64,000 nt of DNA from Kaistella antarctica. Its GTDB lineage: Bacteria; Bacteroidota; Bacteroidia; Flavobacteriales; Weeksellaceae. The position numbers were made by a program, and so were the translations under genes. How positions within the stretch are numbered: position 1 is the stretch's first letter; each line of letters starts with the position of its first letter. This document shows positions 28,639-37,128 of the stretch, in pieces. A model generated the notes under the pieces. It was not told the DNA's origin. It searched no databases and was given only the letters and a program-made list of their open reading frames with translations. The stretch is taken from NCBI RefSeq assembly GCF_900109615.1, contig NZ_FOIX01000001.1, positions 682,001 through 746,000 on the forward strand. The letters run 5' to 3'.

Positions 28639-28725
28639 GTTCAAAGCTTGTGAAAGTAATGAACAAATTTTTTTTCATCATTTGTGTTTTTAGAATCCAT
28701 CAGTCATGATGGATTCTTTTTTTTA
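28639..28725 (+). ncRNA. Candidate small RNA or tiny-peptide transcript
   Basis: TTTG at 28604-28607, then 19 bases, then AATCTTTG at 28627-28634 (one base off TAnnTTTG) predicts a start near 28640. A perfect 10-bp terminator hairpin with eight T ends the unit near 28725, giving a transcript of about 85 bases. Within it ATG at 28659 opens a 16-residue hydrophobic frame (MNKFFFIICVFRIHQS) whose stop lies in the hairpin loop. Whether RNA or peptide is the product is unknown. Confidence 0.3.
28692..28717 (+). terminator. Strong rho-independent terminator
   Basis: AGAATCCATC and GATGGATTCT form a perfect 10-bp stem with loop AGTCAT, followed by eight T. Confidence 0.88.
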
Positions 28726-28813
28726 TTTAAAAAGGAGGTGTTCTTTGGGAAATTAGGTTAAAAATAGAAGTAAATTTCTCTTCTAAAATCTGGGTGCTTT
28801 TACTAAAGTCTGT

Positions 28814-31186
28814 CTACATTCGATTCTGCTCATCGGCCTTTTCAATAGTCTTCGCACTCTTCACAGCCTGATTTCCAAAATTAAATTTGATCGAAATAAT
28901 TAAATTTTGCGTATCAGTATAATCCAAAAAGTAATTGTCCTGATTCGCGTATTTAGTCGTGACTTTTTGCTGAGAGGTTTTAAAAATATCATTAAAGAAA
29001 AGGCTTGCTTCTAATTTCTTACTCCAAAACGTTCTATTCATCACCAAATAAGTAGCTGAAAAACCTGAAATGGTAAATGTTCCCTGTATAGAAGGTGAGT
29101 TATATTGATGCCCAATTTCTATGTTCCAATCGCTTTTTTTATCCAAAGTAAAACTGGTGGAAAGATCGGAAGACCAGTTCCAGACTTTGTTTTTATATAA
29201 AACGGCATCAACTCCCACAAAATAGTTTTCATTATGTTCCAGATTTTCAGAAACACTTAAACTCCACCAAGGTTTTATTTGAAAATTTTTATAGAAACTT
29301 AAACCATAAGCCTGACCTTTTTCGATATTGGTAAAATGATAGATTAGATTGGTGGTCGATGGATCTTGAAATGAAATTTCCATCGATGGATTGATTTCTT
29401 TACGGTAATAAAAATCCAGATTCCAATCTTTCCAGGTATAAGTGAGATTGAGGTTGTGAACCATCGTGGCTTTTAATTTCGGATCACCTTGGAAATAGGA
29501 AAATAAATTATAGTAAGACTTTGCCGGATTTAACCAGGAATAAGAAGGTCTGCTGATTCGCTTGCCGTAAGATAATCCAAATTGATGGTTACTCGTGGTG
29601 GTATATTGCGCATATAAAGTCGGAAACAATTTCCAATAATCATTTTCACTCAATTCATACGGTTCTGAAACGATGCCTTCTAAATCTGTTTTCTCGGCGC
29701 GCAAACCTGCTTTAAAATTCCATTTTCCAGAATTGTAAGCAACAGAAGAATATAAAGCGAAATTATGTTCTCGATAATCAAAAGTATTGCTTTTATCAGA
29801 TCGGTATTGAAGTTCTCCTTTTTCGTTTTCTGAAAAGTCTAGCACGCTGTTGGTTTTTACAAAACTATATTTTGCGCCTGATTCAACTTCCCATTTTTCG
29901 TTTTTCCACTCATAATCTACTTGAGTAGAGTAGAGCTGAACATCACTTCTGTTATTGGTTGTAAAATTATTTTCCTTAGGATCCTGATTAATAAAATCTA
30001 AATAAGTAAGCACGTTCTGATATTTCCGAGCATTGTTTCCAGCGAAATAATTGACCCAACTTATTTTACTTTTATCATTCAATTTCCGGTCAACCTGAAA
30101 ACTCAAAGCATTATTGTTGGAGCGCGAATAATGATCATTAATAGTGGTGTAATTAGATTCGACAACGTTCTGAATATTATAAATCAAAGTGGGCACATGA
30201 TAATTCCCAAAAGATTTTGGACTAAAAAATCCAGAATAGTTGAAGCTCAAATTTGTCAGACTATCAAGCTCATATTCCATATTGAAGTTAACTGTATTCT
30301 GACTTCTATTTTGGTCTTTCCGATTCATGATACTGATCCAGCGCGTTTGATCTTCAAGATAATTGACGTAATCTGTTCCCTCTCGATAATAAGTTCCAGC
30401 ACCTAAATAGTAACCTGCCATCACTGAAATTTTATCCTTTTTATAATATTGAGAAATTCCAACTCCACCTTTAGTATACTGACTTTGTACATATTTTGAA
30501 GAGACAACGCCGCGATAACCTTCAATGGTGTTTTTCTTCATTATGATATTGAGAACCGTACTTCCCGAAGCTTCATATTTTGCGGGAGGATTCGTAATTA
30601 CTTCGACCGATTTCATATCTTCACCTTGCGTGTTTTCTAACAGATTTTTTAATTCATCACCTGTCAACATGACTTTTTTATCGTTGATAGTCACCAAAAT
30701 ACTCTGGCTTCCTTTGATGGTTAAAGTTTCATTATTTACAGAAACGCCTGGTGTTTTTTTAAGAATTTCCCACGCGTTCAAAGATGAGATGTTGCTGTTT
30801 TCTACATTAAAAGATAAGCGGTCAATTTTTCTGGTAACTATCGGTTTTTGTTTGATCATGACCACTTCCTCAATGTCTTGAATGTTTTTTTTCAGAATTA
30901 TTTTTAGTTGCTTATCATATTTGACCAAGTCGATAACTTCTTCAAATTGATTGTATTCCAAATCTTTAAATATTAATTTAATAGAAGATTCAGAAATTTC
31001 ATCGAAAGAAAATTCACCATTTTCGCCGGTGATTAATTTTTTAATTAAAGTATTCTGAAAATCGTAAACTTCAATAGTCACGAGCGGAAGTTTTTCATTT
31101 TGAATATTAACAACCGTTCCCTCGATTTTCTGTTTTTGAGAAAATAGCATCAGCGGGAAAAATAAGAAAAGCAGGAATTTATACAT
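28814..31186 (-). CDS. Outer-membrane beta-barrel receptor (TonB-dependent-like, OMP_b-brl_3)
   Basis: A 790-residue outer-membrane protein. A signal peptide (MYKFLLFLFFPLMLFSQ) is followed by a carboxypeptidase-regulatory-like domain (about 20-95), a plug-like domain with the EVITNPPAKYEASGSTVLNI motif (about 195-215), and a long beta-barrel of alternating aromatic strands ending in IISIKFNFGN. Proteins with this layout (PF14905 type) are common in Flavobacteriia; substrates are mostly unknown. The gene is divergent from an adjacent histidine kinase and response regulator, 145 bases apart, which suggests they control it. The last 20 residues are a polar extension beyond the final barrel strand. 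Confidence 0.87.
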   Translation of the reverse strand: MYKFLLFLFFPLMLFSQKQKIEGTVVNIQNEKLPLVTIEVYDFQNTLIKKLITGENGEFSFDEISESSIKLIFKDLEYNQFEEVIDLVKYDKQLKIILKKNIQDIEEVVMIKQKPIVTRKIDRLSFNVENSNISSLNAWEILKKTPGVSVNNETLTIKGSQSILVTINDKKVMLTGDELKNLLENTQGEDMKSVEVITNPPAKYEASGSTVLNIIMKKNTIEGYRGVVSSKYVQSQYTKGGVGISQYYKKDKISVMAGYYLGAGTYYREGTDYVNYLEDQTRWISIMNRKDQNRSQNTVNFNMEYELDSLTNLSFNYSGFFSPKSFGNYHVPTLIYNIQNVVESNYTTINDHYSRSNNNALSFQVDRKLNDKSKISWVNYFAGNNARKYQNVLTYLDFINQDPKENNFTTNNRSDVQLYSTQVDYEWKNEKWEVESGAKYSFVKTNSVLDFSENEKGELQYRSDKSNTFDYREHNFALYSSVAYNSGKWNFKAGLRAEKTDLEGIVSEPYELSENDYWKLFPTLYAQYTTTSNHQFGLSYGKRISRPSYSWLNPAKSYYNLFSYFQGDPKLKATMVHNLNLTYTWKDWNLDFYYRKEINPSMEISFQDPSTTNLIYHFTNIEKGQAYGLSFYKNFQIKPWWSLSVSENLEHNENYFVGVDAVLYKNKVWNWSSDLSTSFTLDKKSDWNIEIGHQYNSPSIQGTFTISGFSATYLVMNRTFWSKKLEASLFFNDIFKTSQQKVTTKYANQDNYFLDYTDTQNLIISIKFNFGNQAVKSAKTIEKADEQNRM

Positions 31187-31318
31187 GATGATCAGTTTTT
31201 GATTAAGGAGAATTATATTCTATAAAGTATTGAGACAAAGGTCTTTGTTGTCGGGGAGAATTTCGGTTAACGGAAGGTTAATGATGGGTTAATGGTCATT
31301 GGGAAACCAATATTCAAT

Positions 31319-31326
31319 TATCTTTG
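31319..31326 (+). promoter_or_regulatory. Promoter -7 element abutting the histidine kinase start
   Basis: TATCTTTG is an exact TAnnTTTG match ending only five bases before the ATG at 31332. Transcription would begin at or beside the A of the start codon, which implies a leaderless or nearly leaderless mRNA. Confidence 0.5.
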
Positions 31327-31331
31327 TTACT

Positions 31332-32651
31332 ATGATTTCGAAAAGCAAAAATCTTGTCGCCGCTTTTACGATCTTGTTTCTACTGTTAATGGGGATTCAA
31401 GCTTATTTTCTGGTGAAGACTTATCAGCTAAAAGAAAGAGAAATTTACAGGACCGTTTATGATCAACTGACTAATTTTACAGATCGGTTAGAAAATCAAG
31501 GTGGAATCATCACCGTCACCAATGATTCGCTGCAGCAAAGATTTATTGAATTCAAAAATAAAGAAATCACCAAGACGCAATTTCTAAATTCCTTTGAAGA
31601 GAACAGAAAGGTTAATGAGAAATATGTGAGTCAGTTTGTCGATCAGCAATTCGCTAAAGAAAAATATCAAGTCGCTGCTAAAATTGAGTTTTCGTCGATT
31701 CTTTTTGTGCCAGATAATATTCATCTTATTGAAAAGCCAGTCGTTCTTTATGAAACCAAAAACAAAGTAATAAATCCCGGAATTTTAAATACAGGAACTT
31801 GGGAAACTTCTTCCAGCTTTGTTTCCGACCAGGAAAAAGACATTCCCAGAAACAATGTTTTCCTGGTGAAAAGCAAAACGAGTTTCGAAATTCTGAATAT
31901 TAAAAGTATTATTTTTAAAGAATTAATCGTGCTGATTTTCTCCTGTGTTGCTCTTCTATTAGGTGTTTTACTCTTGTATATTTTCACGCTCAAAAATTTA
32001 ATTAAACAACAGAAGCAAGTTGTGATTCTGCATGCCGTAGTTGATAATATTTCGCATGAATTCAAAACGCCCATTGCAACCTTGAAAATTGCGACCAAAA
32101 CTTTGAATAAAGATTGGAATCCCAAAACATTACCTTTGATTGAAAGACAAGTTTCCCGCTTGGAAGGTCTGATGCTTCAGTTGCATAATGATGATGATGG
32201 TGGAGAAATGATAAAAGTAAAAGCTGCAGACTGGGATTTTATCATTCAGGATTTAGCATTTGTCAATCCATCTATTCAATTCATTCTTAAAAATAATACG
32301 TCACAAGAACTTCCTTTTGATAAAAATTTAATGGAAACTGTTTTGAAAAATTTGTGTGAGAACAGTGTGAAATATGGTGCTTCTACCATTAAAATAAATT
32401 TGAGTCAAACAGAACGAAATTTAGAAATTAAAGTCAGCGATAACGGTCAGGGAATTGACAAGAAAGAATTTAAAAATATTTTTGAAAAATTCTACAGAAT
32501 ACAATCTAATAATATTCACTATACCAAAGGTCTTGGGTTGGGACTATATTTCGTGCAGAAAATTGTTGAGAAATATAAAGGAATGGTAATCGTTGCGAGC
32601 GAACCAACTTATGGAACAACCTTTAAAATAAATCTGCCTTATGAAAACTAA
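31332..32651 (+). CDS. Sensor histidine kinase
   Basis: A 439-residue membrane sensor kinase. Two membrane segments (about residues 8-26 and 193-218) frame a periplasmic sensor domain of about 165 residues with no recognised ligand family. The cytoplasmic part has the H-box ISHEFKTPIA (phospho-acceptor His near 242), N-box NLCENSVKYG, G1 DNGQGID, F-box KFYRI and G2 GLGLGLYFV. The start at 31332 is preferred because an upstream in-frame TTG adds no conserved sequence and overlaps the promoter. It overlaps the response regulator by 11 bases, so the two are coupled. It is divergent from the outer-membrane receptor it probably regulates. Confidence 0.92.
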   Translation: MISKSKNLVAAFTILFLLLMGIQAYFLVKTYQLKEREIYRTVYDQLTNFTDRLENQGGIITVTNDSLQQRFIEFKNKEITKTQFLNSFEENRKVNEKYVSQFVDQQFAKEKYQVAAKIEFSSILFVPDNIHLIEKPVVLYETKNKVINPGILNTGTWETSSSFVSDQEKDIPRNNVFLVKSKTSFEILNIKSIIFKELIVLIFSCVALLLGVLLLYIFTLKNLIKQQKQVVILHAVVDNISHEFKTPIATLKIATKTLNKDWNPKTLPLIERQVSRLEGLMLQLHNDDDGGEMIKVKAADWDFIIQDLAFVNPSIQFILKNNTSQELPFDKNLMETVLKNLCENSVKYGASTIKINLSQTERNLEIKVSDNGQGIDKKEFKNIFEKFYRIQSNNIHYTKGLGLGLYFVQKIVEKYKGMVIVASEPTYGTTFKINLPYEN

Positions 32652-33324
32652 AGTTCTTTTGGTGGAAGACGATTCAGATTTCGGACTCATTCTAAAGCAA
32701 TATTTAGAACTGAGTAATTTTGAAGTGAGTTGGTTTCAAAACCCTGCGGATGTCGTTGAAATTTTAGATTCTGATTTCTCATTTAATATTGGAATCTTAG
32801 ATATTATGATGCCGAATATCGACGGATTTTCGTTGGCTAAAATTATTTTGAAAGAAAAACCAAATTTCCCTTTGCTTTTTTTATCAGCCAAAAATCAGAA
32901 AATAGACCGACTAACCGGCTTGAAAATCGGTGCAGATGATTACATTTCCAAACCTTGCGATCCTGAAGAATTGATTCTTCGAATTAAAAATATTCTGAAA
33001 AGAGTGTCGCCTGCGACTTTAGAAAGTCACTTTAAAATCGGAACATATACTTTAGAAGCAGAAAAACTGTTGCTGACCCATCCTAACGAAAAGGTACGGT
33101 TAACCATTCGCGAAAAAGAGCTTTTGCTTTATCTTTTGAAGCAGAATAATCAAACGATAAAAAGAGATGATATTTTAAATCAACTTTGGGAAACCAATGA
33201 TTATTTTACAGGGAGAAGTTTGGATGTTTTTATTAGCAGAATAAGAAAATATTTTCGACATGATGAGCAGATTAAAATTCAATCGATTAGAGGAGTCGGA
33301 TTTGAAATCGATTTTCCTGTATAA
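32641..33324 (+). CDS. OmpR-type response regulator
   Basis: A 227-residue two-domain transcription factor. The receiver domain has the acidic pair EDD at residues 9-11, phospho-acceptor Asp54 in LDIMMP, the LSAK switch residue and the conserved Lys in YISKPCD. The C-terminal winged helix (about 130-225) ends with the typical IQSIRGVGFEI. It is the partner of the kinase that overlaps its start. Likely targets are the divergent receptor gene and its own operon. No DNA-binding site could be identified with confidence. Confidence 0.93.
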   Translation: MKTKVLLVEDDSDFGLILKQYLELSNFEVSWFQNPADVVEILDSDFSFNIGILDIMMPNIDGFSLAKIILKEKPNFPLLFLSAKNQKIDRLTGLKIGADDYISKPCDPEELILRIKNILKRVSPATLESHFKIGTYTLEAEKLLLTHPNEKVRLTIREKELLLYLLKQNNQTIKRDDILNQLWETNDYFTGRSLDVFISRIRKYFRHDEQIKIQSIRGVGFEIDFPV

Positions 33325-33458
33325 TAAGGTTACTTTCTATATTAATAGCAATAAATTTCAATAAGTAATTGGTTTTTAAAAACATACCACCTAATCAATC
33401 TGGTTTATAATCTGAACGATCCCAAAGACAAGATAGTCTGTAATTCAATTAGTTTCAC

Positions 33459-33466
33459 TACTTTTG
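33459..33466 (+). promoter_or_regulatory. Promoter -7 element for the ABC-F gene
   Basis: TACTTTTG matches TAnnTTTG exactly, 38 bases before the ATG at 33505. A weak TCTG lies 18 bases upstream of it. Confidence 0.5.
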
Positions 33467-33504
33467 CACCTCGAAAATTCACTCAATAATTAGTATTCAA
33501 AAAT

Positions 33505-35430
33505 ATGATTTCTGTTCAAAGTTTAGGTCTTCATCATTCAGGAAATTACCTCTTTCAAAACGTCAATTTTACCATCAAAAAAGATGATAAGATCGGTTTG
33601 GTAGGTAAGAACGGAGCAGGTAAATCAACTTTATTAAAGATGCTTACCGGAGAAATCAATTTCTTCGAAGGAAGTATCGTTCAGGAAGGTGCAGTGACGA
33701 TTGGATTTCTAAAACAGGATCTGGATTTTGTAAAAGGTCGTACGGTTTGGAATGAAACTTTGCAGGCTTTTGAGCAGATCAATAAGATGAAGGACGAACT
33801 GGATGATGTGAATCTTCAGATGGTGACCAGAACTGATTATGAAAGTGATTACTATGAAAATTTAATTCATAGAATGACGGAACTGAATGATCTTTTAATG
33901 CATTACGATGCTTATAATTTAGAAGGTGATGTTGAGAAAGTCTTATTGGGACTAGGTTTTAAAGCGGATGATTTCCATAAAATCACCGATGAGTTTTCAG
34001 GAGGTTGGAGAATGAGAATTGAATTGGCGAAACTGCTTTTGCAGAAAAATGACTTAATGTTACTCGATGAACCAACCAATCACTTGGATATGGAATCGAT
34101 CATTTGGCTCGAAGCCTTTTTGAAAGATTATCCTGGCGCAATCGTTTTGGTAAGTCACGATAAGCAATTCATGACCTCAGTTTGTAACCGAACGTTTGAC
34201 ATTAATAATAAGAAGGTTGACGATTATAAAGCCAACTACACCAAATATCTGGAACTTAGTAAAGAGCGAAAAGAGAAACAGATTCAAGCCAAGAAAAATC
34301 AGGATGTCGAGATTAAGCAGATGGAAGATAACATCAACCGTTTCCGTGCTTCTGCAACCAAGTCTTCTTTTGCGCAATCTTTGATTAAAAAATTGGATAA
34401 ACTGGAAAGAATTGAAGTTGATACTGATGATGTATCCAAATTTAATATTCGTTTCCAACCTGCTGTAACTCCTGGAAAAGTAGTCTTTGAAGCGAAGAAT
34501 CTAGGAAAAGCTTACGGGAATAAACAGGTTTTTGATGAGGTTGATTTCTTCATCGAACGTGGACAGCGTATCGCTTTATTAGGACAAAATGGTCAAGGTA
34601 AAACGACCATCGCAAAAATTCTTTCCGGAGAAATTACCGATTATTCAGGTGAATGGAATTTGGGTCATAATGTCAACATTGGATATTTTGCTCAAAATCA
34701 AGAAGAAGTTCTTACACCAAACAAAACCGTTTTAGAAGAAGCCGAAGATGCGGCGACTGAAGAAACGCGTCCGAGAGTTCGTGACTTATTAGGAAGTTTC
34801 TTGTTTCAAGGTGATGATGTTTCTAAAAAAACCAAAATCCTTTCTGGAGGTGAGCGTAACCGTTTGGCTTTGTGTAAGTTGTTGCTTCGTCCATTCAACA
34901 CGTTGATTATGGATGAGCCGACGAATCACTTGGATATTCAATCGAAGGAGATTATCAAACTCGCTTTACAGAAATTCGAAGGAACCTTAATCGTTATTTC
35001 TCACGACCGTGAATTTTTACAAGGGTTGAGCGATAAAATTTTTGAATTCCGTGATGGAAGAATGAAAGAGTTTTTGGGTGATGTTAATGATTACTTAGAA
35101 TTCCGTCAGAAAGAAAGTATCCGAGAAGTTTCCGCAGAAAAATCAAAACTTCAAGAATTGCGAAACGAACCAACTCCAGCGAAAGTGGTGGAAAAGCCCG
35201 TTGAGAAAAAACAGGTTATCGTTAGTAAAGAAGAAAAAAATATTCAAAATAAAATTAAGAAAGTAGAAGAGAAAATTTCTGAACTCGAATTAAAAATCGA
35301 AGAAATGGAAAAATCCTTTACGACTGGAAATCCATCGGAAGAAACTTTAGAATTGTACAATACTAATAAAGCAGATTTAGATTTGGCTTTGCAGGAATGG
35401 GAATATCTAGGAACGCAGTTGGAAGCGTAA
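33505..35430 (+). CDS. ABC-F family ATPase
   Basis: A 641-residue soluble protein with two ABC ATPase domains and no membrane segment. Walker A motifs are GKNGAGKST (about residue 35) and GQNGQGKTT (about residue 365); signatures are FSGGWRMRIELAK and LSGGERNRLALCK. Both Walker B motifs end in DEPTNHLD, as in all ABC-F proteins. A charged helical linker (about 240-300) joins the domains, and a C-terminal coiled coil spans about 570-640. ABC-F proteins act on the ribosome, in translation-factor or antibiotic-protection roles. The closest type (Uup or YheS-like) cannot be set by eye. A palindromic terminator follows. Confidence 0.93.
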   Translation: MISVQSLGLHHSGNYLFQNVNFTIKKDDKIGLVGKNGAGKSTLLKMLTGEINFFEGSIVQEGAVTIGFLKQDLDFVKGRTVWNETLQAFEQINKMKDELDDVNLQMVTRTDYESDYYENLIHRMTELNDLLMHYDAYNLEGDVEKVLLGLGFKADDFHKITDEFSGGWRMRIELAKLLLQKNDLMLLDEPTNHLDMESIIWLEAFLKDYPGAIVLVSHDKQFMTSVCNRTFDINNKKVDDYKANYTKYLELSKERKEKQIQAKKNQDVEIKQMEDNINRFRASATKSSFAQSLIKKLDKLERIEVDTDDVSKFNIRFQPAVTPGKVVFEAKNLGKAYGNKQVFDEVDFFIERGQRIALLGQNGQGKTTIAKILSGEITDYSGEWNLGHNVNIGYFAQNQEEVLTPNKTVLEEAEDAATEETRPRVRDLLGSFLFQGDDVSKKTKILSGGERNRLALCKLLLRPFNTLIMDEPTNHLDIQSKEIIKLALQKFEGTLIVISHDREFLQGLSDKIFEFRDGRMKEFLGDVNDYLEFRQKESIREVSAEKSKLQELRNEPTPAKVVEKPVEKKQVIVSKEEKNIQNKIKKVEEKISELELKIEEMEKSFTTGNPSEETLELYNTNKADLDLALQEWEYLGTQLEA

Positions 35431-35462
35431 CTTAAAATAGAAATATTGCAGCTCACGTATTT

Positions 35463-35495
35463 AACCGTGTCAAGGTTCTGAACCTTGACACGGTT
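35463..35495. repeat. 33-nt palindrome, copy 1 (also terminator of ABC-F gene)
   Basis: AACCGTGTCAAGGTT and AACCTTGACACGGTT form a perfect 15-bp stem with loop CTG, followed by seven T in total. A near-identical copy lies at 60664-60696. The T-tract makes it a functional-looking terminator 32 bases after the ABC-F stop. Confidence 0.88.
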
Positions 35496-35568
35496 TTTTT
35501 ATCGAACAATAGTGGGTTGGAATTTTAAATTGAAATAGTGTCTTAGTAAATCTGATCGGCTGAAAATA

Positions 35569-35856
35569 TCACTCTCTTAATTCCTCTTCCCATTTGTGAA
35601 AACCGAAAACTACTATTTTATTTTCTGAGCGTACAATTTCGTAAATGATAGAAGACCCTTTTACAATAAGTTCTCTAATCTGGTCGCTTCGAAAAAACTT
35701 AGAAATCTTATGCTTAAAAGCCATATTTCCATTTTTTCTTATTTCGGAATAGATGAGTTTACTCAGGTTTTTTGCAGCCAATGGTTTATCCTGAGAGATG
35801 TAGATAATCTGTCTTTTTAATTTTGCTTGAAATTCAGGAGTGATTTCAATTTTCAT
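35569..35856 (-). CDS. RelE/ParE-type toxin
   Basis: A protein of 95 residues from the ATG at 35856 (101 from the alternative ATG at 35874). The fold pattern of the RelE/ParE superfamily is visible: an N-terminal strand and helix (KIEITPEFQAKLKRQIIYI) and a C-terminal strand set with the conserved basic and hydrophobic order (IRELIVKGSSIIYEIV ... IVVFGFHKWEEE). Such toxins cut mRNA on the ribosome or inhibit gyrase. The start overlaps the end of the upstream small gene by 11 bases, as in classical toxin-antitoxin operons. Which target applies here is not visible. Confidence 0.78.
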   Translation of the reverse strand: MKIEITPEFQAKLKRQIIYISQDKPLAAKNLSKLIYSEIRKNGNMAFKHKISKFFRSDQIRELIVKGSSIIYEIVRSENKIVVFGFHKWEEELRE

Positions 35857-36082
35857 TACTTTGAAATAAAGCATTCATCTCTTCTTCTGCGTCATCCACG
35901 CTTATTAAAGGATTTTTATTATTTTTGTAAAGATCATAATCCTTTTGCAATTCTTTTTTTGCAGCAAGAAATTGGGTGTCATTTCCAAATTCAATTTTCA
36001 AATCTTTTTCAGAAAAAGTTTTTAAAAAATCATTAAGTTTTTCTGCAATAGACTCACTGAAATGTAAGGTGATGGTTTTCAT
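35846..36082 (-). CDS. Putative antitoxin
   Basis: A 78-residue protein directly upstream of the RelE/ParE-type toxin and overlapping it. It has an N-terminal half with amphipathic strands (MKTITLHFSESIAEKLNDFL) and a charged C-terminus (SVDDAEEEMNALFQSNEN), the usual layout of a DNA-binding N-terminus and a toxin-binding tail. The family is not recognised. The antitoxin role is inferred from gene order, size and overlap. Confidence 0.72.
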   Translation of the reverse strand: MKTITLHFSESIAEKLNDFLKTFSEKDLKIEFGNDTQFLAAKKELQKDYDLYKNNKNPLISVDDAEEEMNALFQSNEN

Positions 36083-36136
36083 AACTTCTTGATTTATTAA
36101 TACAAATGTAATATTTTTTCTTCAAAAGTTTATAAT

Positions 36137-37012
36137 TTAAAAACTCCTAAAATTACTCGGTTCGAAGAAATATCTCGCTGTTTTCGTTTCAGCAGAATTC
36201 ACATCTAATTCATACCAAGGCGAAATTTTTGGATTGAATGGATTTTTCAAAAGATGAATTGATTGAGCCGGCGTAAAACCTTCAGCAAGTAAAAATAATT
36301 TTTGTCCTTTTTGATTCTCAGAAACTCCTGCGATAAAAACGATATGTCCTGGACTTCCGGCTGTTATCAAAAGATCTCCAGTTTTTAAATCATTTGTTTT
36401 CAAGACGGGTTTTGTTTCTTTATTTAAAGAAATAGTTCCTGCATACGTGAAAATTAAATCCAAATACTTTCTGAAGTTTTCCTTAGAATCATCAAAGTTT
36501 TCGGTCTTTTTAAATTTTACTGAATTTCCATTAACAAATGCTCGAGTCCCTTTTTTGTAATCATTCCAAGTCATTAAATCTCCGCTGGTGAAATGGAATT
36601 TAATTTCATCAAACTTCTTTAATTGAAACAAATATTCGGCTCTTAATCGAATAAGTGCATCGGCACATTGCTGTAAATCTTTTGTTCCAGTATCGATAAC
36701 AAAAATCGCCTCATGAAGATGCTGAGTTTCAATTTCAGTTCCATTATATTTCAGAATTGGTGAACTGTATTTTTTTAAGGCAAAGTTTTCTAGATAATGT
36801 CCGAAAGAATTTGGTCTTACTTCAACCCACGAATATCCTTCCGGCGCTGGAAATCTTTCTTTAACCGTGTTTTTATCTTCATTAATTTTTATAGAAGACG
36901 GTGTTTCTAAAACTGCAGAGCTTTTATTGGCTTCGTTTTTAATTTCCGAATTTGAACTTTTTTCACAATTAAAAAGAAAGATCAATAATGTAAATAGAAT
37001 TGCTTTTTTCAT
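36137..37012 (-). CDS. DUF4846 domain lipoprotein
   Basis: A 291-residue exported lipoprotein. The lipobox is LIFLFNCEK, with lipidated Cys near residue 16. After an acidic/serine linker comes the DUF4846 domain, with the blocks RFPAPEGYSW, QQCADALIRLRAEYLF, FHFTSGDLMTWNDYKKG and GDLLITAGSPGHIVFIAGV. The final block with its His resembles NlpC/P60-like or amidase-like sequences, but no triad can be claimed. Function is unknown. It stands as a single gene, upstream of the divergent HMG-CoA reductase. Confidence 0.82.
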   Translation of the reverse strand: MKKAILFTLLIFLFNCEKSSNSEIKNEANKSSAVLETPSSIKINEDKNTVKERFPAPEGYSWVEVRPNSFGHYLENFALKKYSSPILKYNGTEIETQHLHEAIFVIDTGTKDLQQCADALIRLRAEYLFQLKKFDEIKFHFTSGDLMTWNDYKKGTRAFVNGNSVKFKKTENFDDSKENFRKYLDLIFTYAGTISLNKETKPVLKTNDLKTGDLLITAGSPGHIVFIAGVSENQKGQKLFLLAEGFTPAQSIHLLKNPFNPKISPWYELDVNSAETKTARYFFEPSNFRSF

Positions 37013-37101
37013 GGACTAAATATAAATAAAATCTATCACCCGTATCTATTATCCAGCACCTAACACCCAAGATCTATCTCCAAACATCCAACCGAATTTC
37101 C

Positions 37102-37109
37102 TATCTTTG
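37102..37109 (+). promoter_or_regulatory. Promoter -7 element for the HMG-CoA reductase gene
   Basis: TATCTTTG matches TAnnTTTG exactly, with 19 bases between it and the ATG at 37129. No clear -33 box. Confidence 0.55.
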
Positions 37110-37128
37110 AAATTCAAAATTAATTTCT

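Larger units (their letters stand above)
28447..28813. other. Intergenic region between clpB and the outer-membrane receptor gene
   Basis: About 365 bases with no normal-length gene. The notable content is a promoter-like pair at 28604-28634 and a strong hairpin at 28692-28717, annotated separately as a candidate small RNA. No terminator close to the clpB stop was seen, so the hairpin may also end clpB readthrough. Confidence 0.5.
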
